Below are positions 1-8,128 of a stretch of DNA of 64,000 bases, in pieces; the stretch's first letter is position 1; every line of letters starts with the position of its first letter. This DNA is from Planctomycetales bacterium 71-10. Lineage in GTDB: Bacteria > Planctomycetota > Planctomycetia > Isosphaerales > Isosphaeraceae. The DNA lies in assembly GCA_001898385.1 (NCBI GenBank), contig MKTT01000090.1, positions 20,509 to 84,508 on the forward strand, given 5' to 3'. Position numbers and translations under genes: made by a program. The notes under the pieces are model-generated. The model did not search any database. It saw only the letters and a program-made list of their open reading frames with translations, and had not been told where the DNA came from.

Positions 1-185
1 CGAATCGGGGCGCCTCCTCGGCTCGGGAGGCCGACGGGGCGAGGGTCGTCAAGCACGCGGCCCACCCTATCCAGACGCGCATCGGGATCGCCTCCCCAGG
101 ACCAAGGAATACCCAGGCGCGACAGGCTCCCATGGATCGGCGATTCCATCAAGGTCAGGGGCGACCGCGAGCACTCGTCCGCGGC

Positions 186-1643
186 TCACGCCGGGGCGCG
201 GCGGCCCGGGGAGGTGCGCTCGATGCAGTGGCCGCCGACGGGGATCTTCTTGGCGGGGCTGCAACGGTTGTCGGGGTTCAGGGCGTCGTGGACGGCGGTC
301 ATCGCGGCGAGGTCGTCGGGCGTGAACAGCTTGGGCATCATGGCCAGCTTCTCCACGCCGATGCCGTGCTCGCCGGTGACGCTGCCCCCCAGGCGGATGC
401 ACTCGTCGAGGATCTCGTGGCTGGCCTGCAACGCCCGCTTCACCTGGTCGGGGTCCTGCTCGTCGAACAGGATGATGGGGTGGAGGTTGCCGTCGCCCGC
501 GTGGAAGACGTTGGCGATGCGGATGTTGGTCCGCTCCGAGACGCCTTCCATGAACCGGAGGATGTGGGGCAGGGCGGTGCGCGGGACGACGCCGTCCTGG
601 GTGCAGAACGTCGGGCTGACGCGGCCGATGGCGCCGAAGGCCATCTTGCGGGCCTTCCAGATGGCCTTGTACTCGGGCTCCTCGCGCGTCCGCCAGCCGA
701 TGGCCTTGTCGATCGTCCCGCCGTGGGCCTGGACGATCTCGGAGATGGCCTGGGCCTCGTGGTCGAGCGCCGCGTCGACGCCGTCGACCTCGATGATGAG
801 GACGGCCCCGGCCTCGACGGGGAAACCGAAATGGAACGCGGCCTCGACGGCCCGGATCATGAGGTTGTCGATCATCTCCAGCGCCGCGGGGACGATCCCG
901 GCGGCCACGATGCCGGAGACGGCCTCGACCGAATCCTCGACCGTCGGGAAGACCGCCAGCAGCGTCCGCCCGGCCTCGGGATCGCGGCAGAGGCCGACGA
1001 TCACCTTCGTGACGATGCCGAACGTCCCCTCGCTGCCGACGAGCAGCCCGGTCAGGTCGAACCCCGGCTGATCCTCGACGACGCCGCCGATCTGGACGAC
1101 CTCGCCCTCGGGCGTGACCAGCTCCACGCCGCGGACGTGGTTGATCGTCACGCCGTACTTGAGCGTGTGCGGCCCGCCGGCGTTGGTCGCGACGTTCCCG
1201 CCGATGGTGCAGGCGGTCTGGCTCGACGGGTCGGGGGCGAAGTGGACGCCGGTGCCGGCCAGCGCCCGCGTGAGCCAGACGTTGACCACGCCGGCCTCGA
1301 CGATCGCGTAGCGGTCGCGTGCGTTGATCTCGACGATCCGCTTCATGCGGGTCAGGCTGATCATCACCCCGCCGCCGATGGGCAGCGTCCCGCCCGCCAG
1401 GCTGGTCCCCGCCCCCCGCGGCACGAACGGGACGTCGTGCTGGTTGCAGAGCTTCACGACCTCCACGACCTGCTCCGTGGAAGTCGGGAAGACCACCACG
1501 TCCGGCACGGCCTTCTCGATGACGTAGCCGTCGCACTCGTAGACGACCAGCTCGTCGCGGCGGTGGAGGACGCCGTCCTCGCCCAGGAGGGCGGCGAGTT
1601 CGCGGACGAGGGGGATAGTGGTCGGGGCTGCCGTCGCCGTCAT
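186..1643 (-). CDS. glcD: FAD-linked oxidase, glycolate oxidase subunit GlcD type
   Basis: A 485-residue flavoprotein of the GlcD / D-lactate dehydrogenase family, which oxidises 2-hydroxy acids such as glycolate to 2-oxo acids using FAD. The PCMH-type FAD-binding domain is clear: PRGAGTSLAGG at about residues 75-85, TIGGNVATNAGG near 146 and GSEGTFGI near 203. The C-terminal oxidase domain has the HAGDGNLHP metal/substrate motif and TGEHGIG close to the end. Length matches the family. The ATG at 1643 follows an AGAGGA-like ribosome-binding site. It is transcribed away from hisE across a 244-base divergent spacer. GlcE and GlcF partners are not adjacent, so it may act alone or with distant subunits; the exact substrate is not settled by sequence. 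Confidence 0.9.
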   Translation of the reverse strand: MTATAAPTTIPLVRELAALLGEDGVLHRRDELVVYECDGYVIEKAVPDVVVFPTSTEQVVEVVKLCNQHDVPFVPRGAGTSLAGGTLPIGGGVMISLTRMKRIVEINARDRYAIVEAGVVNVWLTRALAGTGVHFAPDPSSQTACTIGGNVATNAGGPHTLKYGVTINHVRGVELVTPEGEVVQIGGVVEDQPGFDLTGLLVGSEGTFGIVTKVIVGLCRDPEAGRTLLAVFPTVEDSVEAVSGIVAAGIVPAALEMIDNLMIRAVEAAFHFGFPVEAGAVLIIEVDGVDAALDHEAQAISEIVQAHGGTIDKAIGWRTREEPEYKAIWKARKMAFGAIGRVSPTFCTQDGVVPRTALPHILRFMEGVSERTNIRIANVFHAGDGNLHPIILFDEQDPDQVKRALQASHEILDECIRLGGSVTGEHGIGVEKLAMMPKLFTPDDLAAMTAVHDALNPDNRCSPAKKIPVGGHCIERTSPGRRAPA

Positions 1644-1788
1644 TGCTGGTCATCCTCTCGGGCCGGACGCCCCCGCTCGCGCGGGGCCGCGGTGGGCGTG
1701 CTCATCGTGGATTCTACCCGACGTCCGCGTCGGCTCGCAGGCCATTCGTCGACGCCGCCCGACGACCCGGCCGCCCTCCGAGAAATCC

Positions 1789-1817
1789 TGTCGATCGGCC
1801 TCCGGCGCTGGTATCCT
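1789..1817 (+). promoter_or_regulatory. Putative sigma70-type promoter of hisE
   Basis: TGTCGA at 1789-1794, a 17-base spacer, then TATCCT at 1812-1817. The -10 box lies about 70 bases before the chosen hisE start. It fits the TANNNT -10 pattern seen before several other genes in the window. Confidence 0.45.
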
Positions 1818-1887
1818 AATCGGCCATACGGGCGGGCGTGCCACGACGCCGGCCCCCAATCGCGGGTCGACGTACCGAGGGCGGATC

Positions 1888-2229
1888 ATGGCGGGATCGT
1901 CGGAGATGGCGGCGCTGATGGCGGTGATCGCCGAGCGCAAGGCGCAGGCGTCGGGCAAGCCGTCGTACGTCAAGAAGCTGATGGACGGAGGCGTCGCGGC
2001 GATCGGGGCCAAGATCGTCGAGGAGGCGGCGGAGGTCGTCGAGGCCGGCGACGAGCCGGGCGACGCGGGCCGCGAGCACCTCGTCAAGGAGGTCGCCGAC
2101 CTGGTCTTCCACGCGGCCGTGATGCTCGGCTACCGCGACCTGACGTGGGACGCCGTGGAGGCCGAGCTGGCCCGCCGCGCGGGCGTCAGCGGCCTGGTCG
2201 AGAAGGCCTCGCGCCCGCCCAAGCCTTGA
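1888..2229 (+). CDS. hisE: Phosphoribosyl-ATP diphosphatase HisE
   Basis: A 113-residue protein of the HisE family, which removes pyrophosphate from phosphoribosyl-ATP in the second step of histidine synthesis. The core KKLMDGGVAAIGAKIVEEAAEV and the following KEVADLVFHAAVML carry the conserved acidic residues of the all-alpha MazG/HisE fold. The frame stays open upstream, but homology begins only after the ATG at 1888, and a promoter-like pair at 1789-1817 lies between the upstream open frame and this start. It stands alone: hisH and hisA lie about 16 and 18 kb away with their own promoters, and hisI is not seen here, so this is the stand-alone HisE form. Confidence 0.93.
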   Translation: MAGSSEMAALMAVIAERKAQASGKPSYVKKLMDGGVAAIGAKIVEEAAEVVEAGDEPGDAGREHLVKEVADLVFHAAVMLGYRDLTWDAVEAELARRAGVSGLVEKASRPPKP

Positions 2230-2282
2230 CGCCCCGAGCCCGCCCGATCCACCGACCCGAGGTCCCCGAGCTGGAGAATCGC

Positions 2283-5200
2283 ATGGTGCTGGAAGACGTT
2301 CGTCGCCGCGGGGCGGTGCTGGCCGCGTGCGCGGCCTGGGCGCTGGCCTCGGCCGCGGCCCACGCGCAGGAGGCCGCCGCGCCGCACTGGATCTGGCGGC
2401 CCGGCGTGGAGGGGCGCAACGCCCCGGCCGAGACGTGCTATTTCCGCAAGACGGTGCTGGTGAAGGAGCCGTCGCGGCTGGCGCTGTTCGCCGCGGCCGA
2501 CAACGCCTTCGAACTGTTCCTGGACGGCAAGAAGATCGCCGCCGGCGAGGACTGGCAGAACCCGGCGAAGGTCGAGATGAAGGTCGAGACCGGCCGCCAC
2601 GTCCTGGCGGCCCGGGCGTCCAACGAGGCCCCCGGCCTGGCCGGCTTCCTGGTCTCCGGCGGGGTCCTGCCGTTGGGCCAGGGCGCGCCCGTCCACACGA
2701 ACCAGTCGTGGAAGGTGGCGACCGCGGTCCCCGCCGGCGACGCCTGGAAGGGGCTCGACTTCGACGACTCCGCCTGGCCCGCCCCGGCCGACTTCGGCGA
2801 GTTCGGCGTCGAGCCCTGGGGCAAGCTGGCGCAGGGCCTCGGCGACGCCGCCGACCGCTTCAAGCCCGCCGAGGGCTTCGCCGTCGAGACCGCCGCGCCC
2901 CACGCGGTCAGCGGCTCTGTCGTCGCCTTCACCTTCGACCCCGACGGCGCCCCCTGCGTCTCGGTCGAGCGCGGGCCGATCGCCCGCCTGGTCGACGCCG
3001 ACAGGGACGGCCAGTACGAGTCCGCCGCCGTGATCGCGTCGGCCGTGACCAACTGCCAGGGTCTCCACTTCTACAAGGACGTGCTGTTCGCCGTCGGCAA
3101 GGGCCCGGAGGGCGACGGCGTCCACCGCCTGACCGACGAGGACAAGGACGGAGTCTTCGAGAAGGCCGAGCTGATCCGCGGCGTCGACGGCGGCATGGGC
3201 GAGCACGGCCCGCACGCGATCATGGTCGGCCCCGACGGCCGGCTGTACTACAACAGCGGCAACCACTCGCACCTGAAGGCCCCGATCGACCCCGCCAGCC
3301 CGCTGAACGTCATGTACGAGGGCGAGCTGCTCCCCCACATGAACGACTCGCGCGGGCACGCCGCCGGCATCATGGCCCCGGGCGGCGAGATCTACCGCAG
3401 CGACGACATGGGGAAGACCTGGAAGCGGATCGTCGGCGGCTACCGCAACCAGTACGACTTCGCGTTCAACAGCAAGGCCGAGCTGTTCACGTTCGACAGC
3501 GACATGGAGTGGGACATCGGCGTCCCCTGGTATCGCCCCGTCCGCGTCAACCACAGCCCCATCGGCGGCGAACTCGGCTGGCGCAACGGCTCGGCCGACT
3601 GGCCGGAATACTACTTCGACAGCCTCCCCGCCACCGTGGATTTGGGCCGCGGCAGCCCGACCGGCGTGACGTTCTACCAGGGCTCGCAGTTCCCCGAGGA
3701 GTACCGCGACCGGTTCTTCATCTGCGACTGGTCGCAGGGCCGCATCCTGGCCGTCGACCTGAAGCCCGAGGGCTCGTCGTTCCGCGGCCGGGCGAAGGAG
3801 ATGGTCACCGGCCAGCCGCTCAACTGCACCGACATCGAGGCCGGCCCCGACGGCTGCGTCTACTTCTCGACCGGCGGGCGCGGCACGCAGGGGGGGCTGT
3901 TCCGCCTGAAGTCCACCGCGACCGCGTCGCCGAAGCCCGCGCCGGCCGACTGGCTCGCCGCGGCGCTCGACGTCGAGTCCCCGCTGTCCAGCTTCGCCCG
4001 CAAGCAGGTCGAGGCGATCAAGGCCGCCAACGCCGACGCCTGGGCCGGTAAGCTCGAAGAGGCCGCGCGCGACGCCTCCGGCCGTACGACCCCCGCGCGG
4101 CGGGTGCGGGCGCTCGACGTCCTCTCCGTCCACGGCCCCGCGCCGTCGGAGGCCCTGCTCATCGCCCTGGCGACCGACCCCGAGGCCGACGTCCGCGCCC
4201 GGGCGGTCTCGCTGCTGGGCTACCACCCGACCGACGCCTCCCGCGCCGTGCTGACGGCCGCGCTGGCCGACAAGGACGCTTTCGTCCGCCGCCACGCCTG
4301 CGAGTCGCTGATGCAGCAGCCGGCCGAGGCGATCCCCGTCCCCGCCCTGCTGCCGCTGCTGGGCGAGCCCGACCGATTCTTGCGCTCGGCCGCCCGCACG
4401 GCGATCGAGCACGCCGGCCCCGGCCGGTTCCGCGACGCCCTGCTCGCCGTCGACGGCCCCCGCGCGAAGCTGGATGCGATGCTCGCCCTGGCCCGCGCGA
4501 CCACGCTCGACCAGGCGGCCCAGGACGACCTCTTCGACCGCGAATTGGTCCTCCTGCGCGAGACGCTCGACCCGGCGTTGCAGCTCGACCTGCTGCGGCT
4601 GATCCAGGTGACGTACCTGCTCGGCCCCCGCAAGGCCGAGGCGCCCGTCTCGGCCGACTTCAAGGCCCGGCTGCTGGCGATGCACTCCGCCAAGGTCGAC
4701 TCGCCGCTCAACCGCGAGGTCTCCAAGCTCCTCGCGTACCTCGACGAGCCGGCGGCCGTCGCCGCGCTGCTGGACCACCAGGACGCCGTGGCCGACACGG
4801 TCTCGCAGATCCACGACGCCTACTGCCTGCGGGCGATCAGGTCCGGCTGGACGCCCGAGACGAAGTCGCGGTTCTGGGCCTGGTTCGACCGCGCCTGCAC
4901 CTGGGACGGCGGCTACAGCTACCTCGGATTCCTCGACATGATGGCCCGCGAGTGGCTGGCCGTCCTGACCCCCGAGGAGCGCGAAAGCCTGCTGGCGCAG
5001 GGCGAGAAGCACCCGTTCCCGACCCGCGTCCTGGCCCGCGAGCTGGACGCCCAGGCGGACCCGAAGGCCGTCGCCGCGCTGGCGGGGCTGTACGGCCGGC
5101 TGGTGGCCGAGAAGGTCGCCGGCCCGCACGCCGACGACCTGAAGTCGACGATCCTGGAGAAGCTGGGCCGCAGCCCCGGCGAGGAGGCCCGCGCGGCGCT

Positions 5201-6092
5201 CCGCTCGCTGCTGGAGGCCGACCCCGCCAGCCGCGACCGCCTCATCCGCGCCCTGGCCGAGCGGCCCTCGAAGGACGACCTGCCCATCCTCGCCTCGGCC
5301 CTCGACTCGAAGGACGAGAACACGCTGAGGCTGGTCCTGCACGCCGTCGGCCGGATCCGCGAGGTCCCCGAGGGGGCCGAGGCGCCCGCCGCGCTGATCC
5401 GGCTGGCCCGCCGCTCGCCGCCGACGCTCCAGATGGCCGTCCGCCAGATCGCCCGCCGCTGGGTGGGCCGGCCCGCGAAGGAGGACACGGCCTCCTTCGA
5501 GGACGAGGTCGCCTTCTGGGATCGGGCCTATCGGGAGAAGCACCCGAACGGCCCGGCCACGACCGAGGCCGTCGCCGCCGCGGCGAAGTCGCGCGACCTG
5601 GCCGACCTCGTCAAGAACGTCCTCCAGGCCGACGTGATGAAGGCGGCCTCCGCCGAGCGCGGGAAGGCCGTGATCGCCAAGATCCGCTGCCTGGACTGCC
5701 ACAAGTTCGGCGACAAGGGCCAGGGCCTCGGCCCCGACCTGTCGACGGTCAACAGCCGGTTCCAGCCGGCCGACATCCTCGACTCGATCGTCTCGCCGTC
5801 GAAGGTGATCTCCGACCAGTACAAGCCGATCACCGTGGCGACCGACGACGGCCGGGTCCTGGCCGGCATGCCGGTGGTCAACGACGGCCCGACGCTGGTC
5901 CTCCTGCTGTCCGACGGCTCCAAGGTCACGATCCCCAAGGACGAGATCGCGGAGGAGAAGGCGTCGACGACCTCGGTCATGCCCGAGGGCCTGCTCGACC
6001 CGCTCTCCTACCAGGAGATCGCCGACCTGATCGCCCTGTTCGAGTCCGTCCCGCGCGTGGCCTCGCCCGAGCAGGCGGCGGCCAAGCCGTAA
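2283..6092 (+). CDS. PVC-type secreted propeller/HEAT-repeat/cytochrome c protein
   Basis: A 1269-residue exported protein typical of planctomycetes. The N-terminus from the ATG at 2283 has an Arg-rich head and an Ala/Leu-rich signal segment ending near AHAQ. A galactose-binding-like part (about residues 30-200) is followed by a membrane-bound-dehydrogenase beta-propeller with GEHGPHAIMVGPDGRLYYNSG-type blades (about 210-540), then alpha-helical HEAT-like repeats (about 560-1100). A cytochrome c domain holds the haem motif CLDCH at 1136-1140 with a distal Met candidate further on. Such proteins are thought to oxidise sugars or alcohols in the periplasm and pass electrons to haem; the substrate is unknown. 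The frame is open far upstream but that part is a shadow. It ends 16 bases from the convergent glycosyltransferase. Confidence 0.88.
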   Translation: MVLEDVRRRGAVLAACAAWALASAAAHAQEAAAPHWIWRPGVEGRNAPAETCYFRKTVLVKEPSRLALFAAADNAFELFLDGKKIAAGEDWQNPAKVEMKVETGRHVLAARASNEAPGLAGFLVSGGVLPLGQGAPVHTNQSWKVATAVPAGDAWKGLDFDDSAWPAPADFGEFGVEPWGKLAQGLGDAADRFKPAEGFAVETAAPHAVSGSVVAFTFDPDGAPCVSVERGPIARLVDADRDGQYESAAVIASAVTNCQGLHFYKDVLFAVGKGPEGDGVHRLTDEDKDGVFEKAELIRGVDGGMGEHGPHAIMVGPDGRLYYNSGNHSHLKAPIDPASPLNVMYEGELLPHMNDSRGHAAGIMAPGGEIYRSDDMGKTWKRIVGGYRNQYDFAFNSKAELFTFDSDMEWDIGVPWYRPVRVNHSPIGGELGWRNGSADWPEYYFDSLPATVDLGRGSPTGVTFYQGSQFPEEYRDRFFICDWSQGRILAVDLKPEGSSFRGRAKEMVTGQPLNCTDIEAGPDGCVYFSTGGRGTQGGLFRLKSTATASPKPAPADWLAAALDVESPLSSFARKQVEAIKAANADAWAGKLEEAARDASGRTTPARRVRALDVLSVHGPAPSEALLIALATDPEADVRARAVSLLGYHPTDASRAVLTAALADKDAFVRRHACESLMQQPAEAIPVPALLPLLGEPDRFLRSAARTAIEHAGPGRFRDALLAVDGPRAKLDAMLALARATTLDQAAQDDLFDRELVLLRETLDPALQLDLLRLIQVTYLLGPRKAEAPVSADFKARLLAMHSAKVDSPLNREVSKLLAYLDEPAAVAALLDHQDAVADTVSQIHDAYCLRAIRSGWTPETKSRFWAWFDRACTWDGGYSYLGFLDMMAREWLAVLTPEERESLLAQGEKHPFPTRVLARELDAQADPKAVAALAGLYGRLVAEKVAGPHADDLKSTILEKLGRSPGEEARAALRSLLEADPASRDRLIRALAERPSKDDLPILASALDSKDENTLRLVLHAVGRIREVPEGAEAPAALIRLARRSPPTLQMAVRQIARRWVGRPAKEDTASFEDEVAFWDRAYREKHPNGPATTEAVAAAAKSRDLADLVKNVLQADVMKAASAERGKAVIAKIRCLDCHKFGDKGQGLGPDLSTVNSRFQPADILDSIVSPSKVISDQYKPITVATDDGRVLAGMPVVNDGPTLVLLLSDGSKVTIPKDEIAEEKASTTSVMPEGLLDPLSYQEIADLIALFESVPRVASPEQAAAKP

Positions 6093-6108
6093 ACCGGCCC
6101 CTGCAACC

Positions 6109-7374
6109 TCACCCGTCGCGCCGCCGCCTCGTCGGGGCGGCCGGCGCGGCGATGTGGGGGCGGGGGACGCCGGGGTGGCGCTCCTTCGCGGTCGCCACGT
6201 CGGCGAGCAGGCCCAGCAGCCGGCGGCGGTAGACGGGGAGGGCGTACGACTCGGCCCGCTCGCGGGCGTGCGCCGGGTCGTGGGGACGGCCTTCGGCCTC
6301 CCAGGCGTCGAGGGCCGCGGCGAGGGCGTCGGTGGTCGGCTCGGGGTAGAGCCGGCCGCACGCCGCGGGGACGGTCTCGGCCGCGCCGCCGCGATCCAGC
6401 GCGATCACGGCCGAGCCGCAGCCCAGGGCCTCGACGGGGACGATGCCGAAGTCTTCCTCGCCCGGGAACAGCAGGGCGCGGCAGCGTCGGTAGTGGTCGC
6501 GGATCACGTCGTCCGGCTGCCAGCCGAGGAACGTGGTCTCGGGGCCGGCCTCGGCCTCCAGCCGCTCGCGGTCCGGCCCCGCGCCGATGACCACCAGCTT
6601 GCGCCCCGTCCGGCGGCACGCGGCGATCGACTGGTCCACGCGCTTGTACGGCACCAGGGCGGAGACGACGAGGTAGAAGTCCTCGCGCGCCGAGGCCGGG
6701 TCGGGCCGGTAGTAGTCGGTGTCGACGGGGGGCTCGATGACGGTGCTGTCGCGGTGGTAGCACTCGGCGATGCGCCCTCGGATCGTCTCCGAGATGGCGA
6801 CGAAGTGGCTGACGCGCGCGGCGGTGGATCGGTCCCATTCCCGGAGCCGGTCCAGCAGCGTGCGCGCGGCGGCGCGGCGGATCGGCCGGTCGGACCAGCT
6901 TTGGAGGTAGGCGTCGCGGCCCTGCCAGGCGTAGCGCATGGGGGTGAAGCAGTAGCAGACGTGCGGCACGCCGGCCGGCACGCGCACGGACTTCGCGACG
7001 CAGTGGCTCAGGCTGACGACGAGGTCGACGTTCTTGAGCCGCCACGTCGCCGCCGCCGCCGGCATGATCGGCAGGAACTGGCGGTAGTAGCGGAAGACCC
7101 CCGGCACCCTCTGCAACGGCGACGTCCGGATCGCCATCGCCTCGATCGCCGGGCTGGTCGACCCCTTGCGGTGGATCAGCGTGTACAGCCGCGCCGACGG
7201 GAAGGCCCGGCAGAGGACTTCCAGGCACTTCTCGCCCCCGCGCAGGCCGGTGAGCCAGTCGTGGACCAGGGCGATCCGCAGGCCGGCCAGGGCCGCGGGG
7301 ACGGCGTCCGGGGGATTCGTCGCGAGGCCCAGGCCCCCCGCGTCGGCCGTCCGCTCTCGGATGCTGGCGTCCAT
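6109..7374 (-). CDS. GT4-family glycosyltransferase
   Basis: A 421-residue cytoplasmic glycosyltransferase of the GT-B fold, family 4 (group 1). The N-terminal Rossmann domain opens with IALVHDWLTGLRGGEK (about 34-49), the usual acceptor-side loop. The C-terminal donor-binding domain has LVVSALVPYKRVD (about 236-247), VVIGAGPDRERLE (261-273) and the signature EDFGIVPVEALGCG (307-320) with the catalytic Glu pair. It resembles WbaZ-like mannosyl/rhamnosyltransferases of surface polysaccharide synthesis, but the sugar cannot be read from sequence. No polysaccharide cluster surrounds it; the membrane GT39-like gene 0.7 kb away is the only related neighbour. A promoter-like pair lies at 7417-7445. 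Confidence 0.9.
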   Translation of the reverse strand: MDASIRERTADAGGLGLATNPPDAVPAALAGLRIALVHDWLTGLRGGEKCLEVLCRAFPSARLYTLIHRKGSTSPAIEAMAIRTSPLQRVPGVFRYYRQFLPIMPAAAATWRLKNVDLVVSLSHCVAKSVRVPAGVPHVCYCFTPMRYAWQGRDAYLQSWSDRPIRRAAARTLLDRLREWDRSTAARVSHFVAISETIRGRIAECYHRDSTVIEPPVDTDYYRPDPASAREDFYLVVSALVPYKRVDQSIAACRRTGRKLVVIGAGPDRERLEAEAGPETTFLGWQPDDVIRDHYRRCRALLFPGEEDFGIVPVEALGCGSAVIALDRGGAAETVPAACGRLYPEPTTDALAAALDAWEAEGRPHDPAHARERAESYALPVYRRRLLGLLADVATAKERHPGVPRPHIAAPAAPTRRRRDG

Positions 7375-7416
7375 GCCGGCCCCCTTCGATGACGTGTTCG
7401 CGATGGTCGGACGCGG

Positions 7417-7445
7417 AACCTATCCGATCGGGGGGAATCGGGCAA
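7417..7445 (-). promoter_or_regulatory. Putative sigma70-type promoter of the GT4 gene
   Basis: Read on the minus strand: TTGCCC (7445-7440), a 17-base spacer, then TAGGTT (7422-7417). The -10 box lies about 42 bases before the start codon at 7374. Confidence 0.5.
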
Positions 7446-7506
7446 GGCGACGAAGCCCCCGCCCCAGGCCGGGATTCGATCGGCCGGATCCGGGACGGCC
7501 CGGGGG

Positions 7507-8001
7507 TCACTCGCCCCGGCGCAGCCAGTGGATGAAGTCGGTGGCGGCTGGCTCGCCGCCGGCGGCGCGGACGAGCATGGCGATCTGGCCGCGGTGGTAG
7601 TGGGAATGGCCGTAGAGCTGCACCAGCAGGTCCTCCGCGACGTTCCGGCAGGGCGTACCGTCGGACATCCGGTAGTCCGCGACCCGCGCCAGCTCCGCGT
7701 CGTCGAGCCGGCCGAGGTAGACCTCCCAGCGCCCCACCGCCTCGTCCCACTGCGCCGCGACGTCCTCGACCCGGGCGCCCTGGGGGAAGACCGGGCCGGC
7801 GAGCGCATCTCCGCCGCCGAGCCGCGCCAGCCAGTTCCTCCGGGCGGCGACGATGTGGGCCAGCAGGTCCAGCGCCTTGCGGTACTCGGGCCCCGACCGC
7901 CGATCCTCCGGCACGGTCGCCAGCGACTTGAACACCCGGGCGTGGGCGTCGCGCTCGTATTCGAACCAGCGCCGGAAACGGTCGGGGAGTTCGTCGGCCA
8001 T
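7507..8001 (-). CDS. DinB-like four-helix metal-dependent protein
   Basis: A 164-residue protein of the DinB / YfiT-like four-helix bundle superfamily. Candidate metal ligands are in the expected places: His49 in LLAHIVAARRNWL and the HxxxH pair His132/His136 in GHSHYHRGQIAML, the strongest family mark. Members bind a divalent metal and many act as thiol-dependent transferases or have unknown roles; nothing here fixes the substrate. It is the only gene in its transcription unit, divergent from the GT39-like gene (127-base spacer). The start ATG at 8001 gives a full-length family member. Confidence 0.85.
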   Translation of the reverse strand: MADELPDRFRRWFEYERDAHARVFKSLATVPEDRRSGPEYRKALDLLAHIVAARRNWLARLGGGDALAGPVFPQGARVEDVAAQWDEAVGRWEVYLGRLDDAELARVADYRMSDGTPCRNVAEDLLVQLYGHSHYHRGQIAMLVRAAGGEPAATDFIHWLRRGE

Positions 8002-8128
8002 GGGTCGGGTCTCCTGGAGGGAAGTCGATCGGGCGGATACGACCGGAGGACGCCGCGATCCCCGTCCGGGTTCGGGCCCGCGTTGGTATCATGGGCGTCC
8101 GGAACGAGCAGGCGAGCGAGGATCGATC

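Noticed and set aside
1..185. A gene or terminator at the left edge
   Set aside because: Only a weak 6-base stem (GCCTCC/GGAGGC around 12-31) and shadow frames; too little to name a feature.
132..2282. The long in-frame extension before the PVC cytochrome protein
   Set aside because: It overlaps glcD antisense and hisE out of frame, and the signal peptide begins only at 2283.
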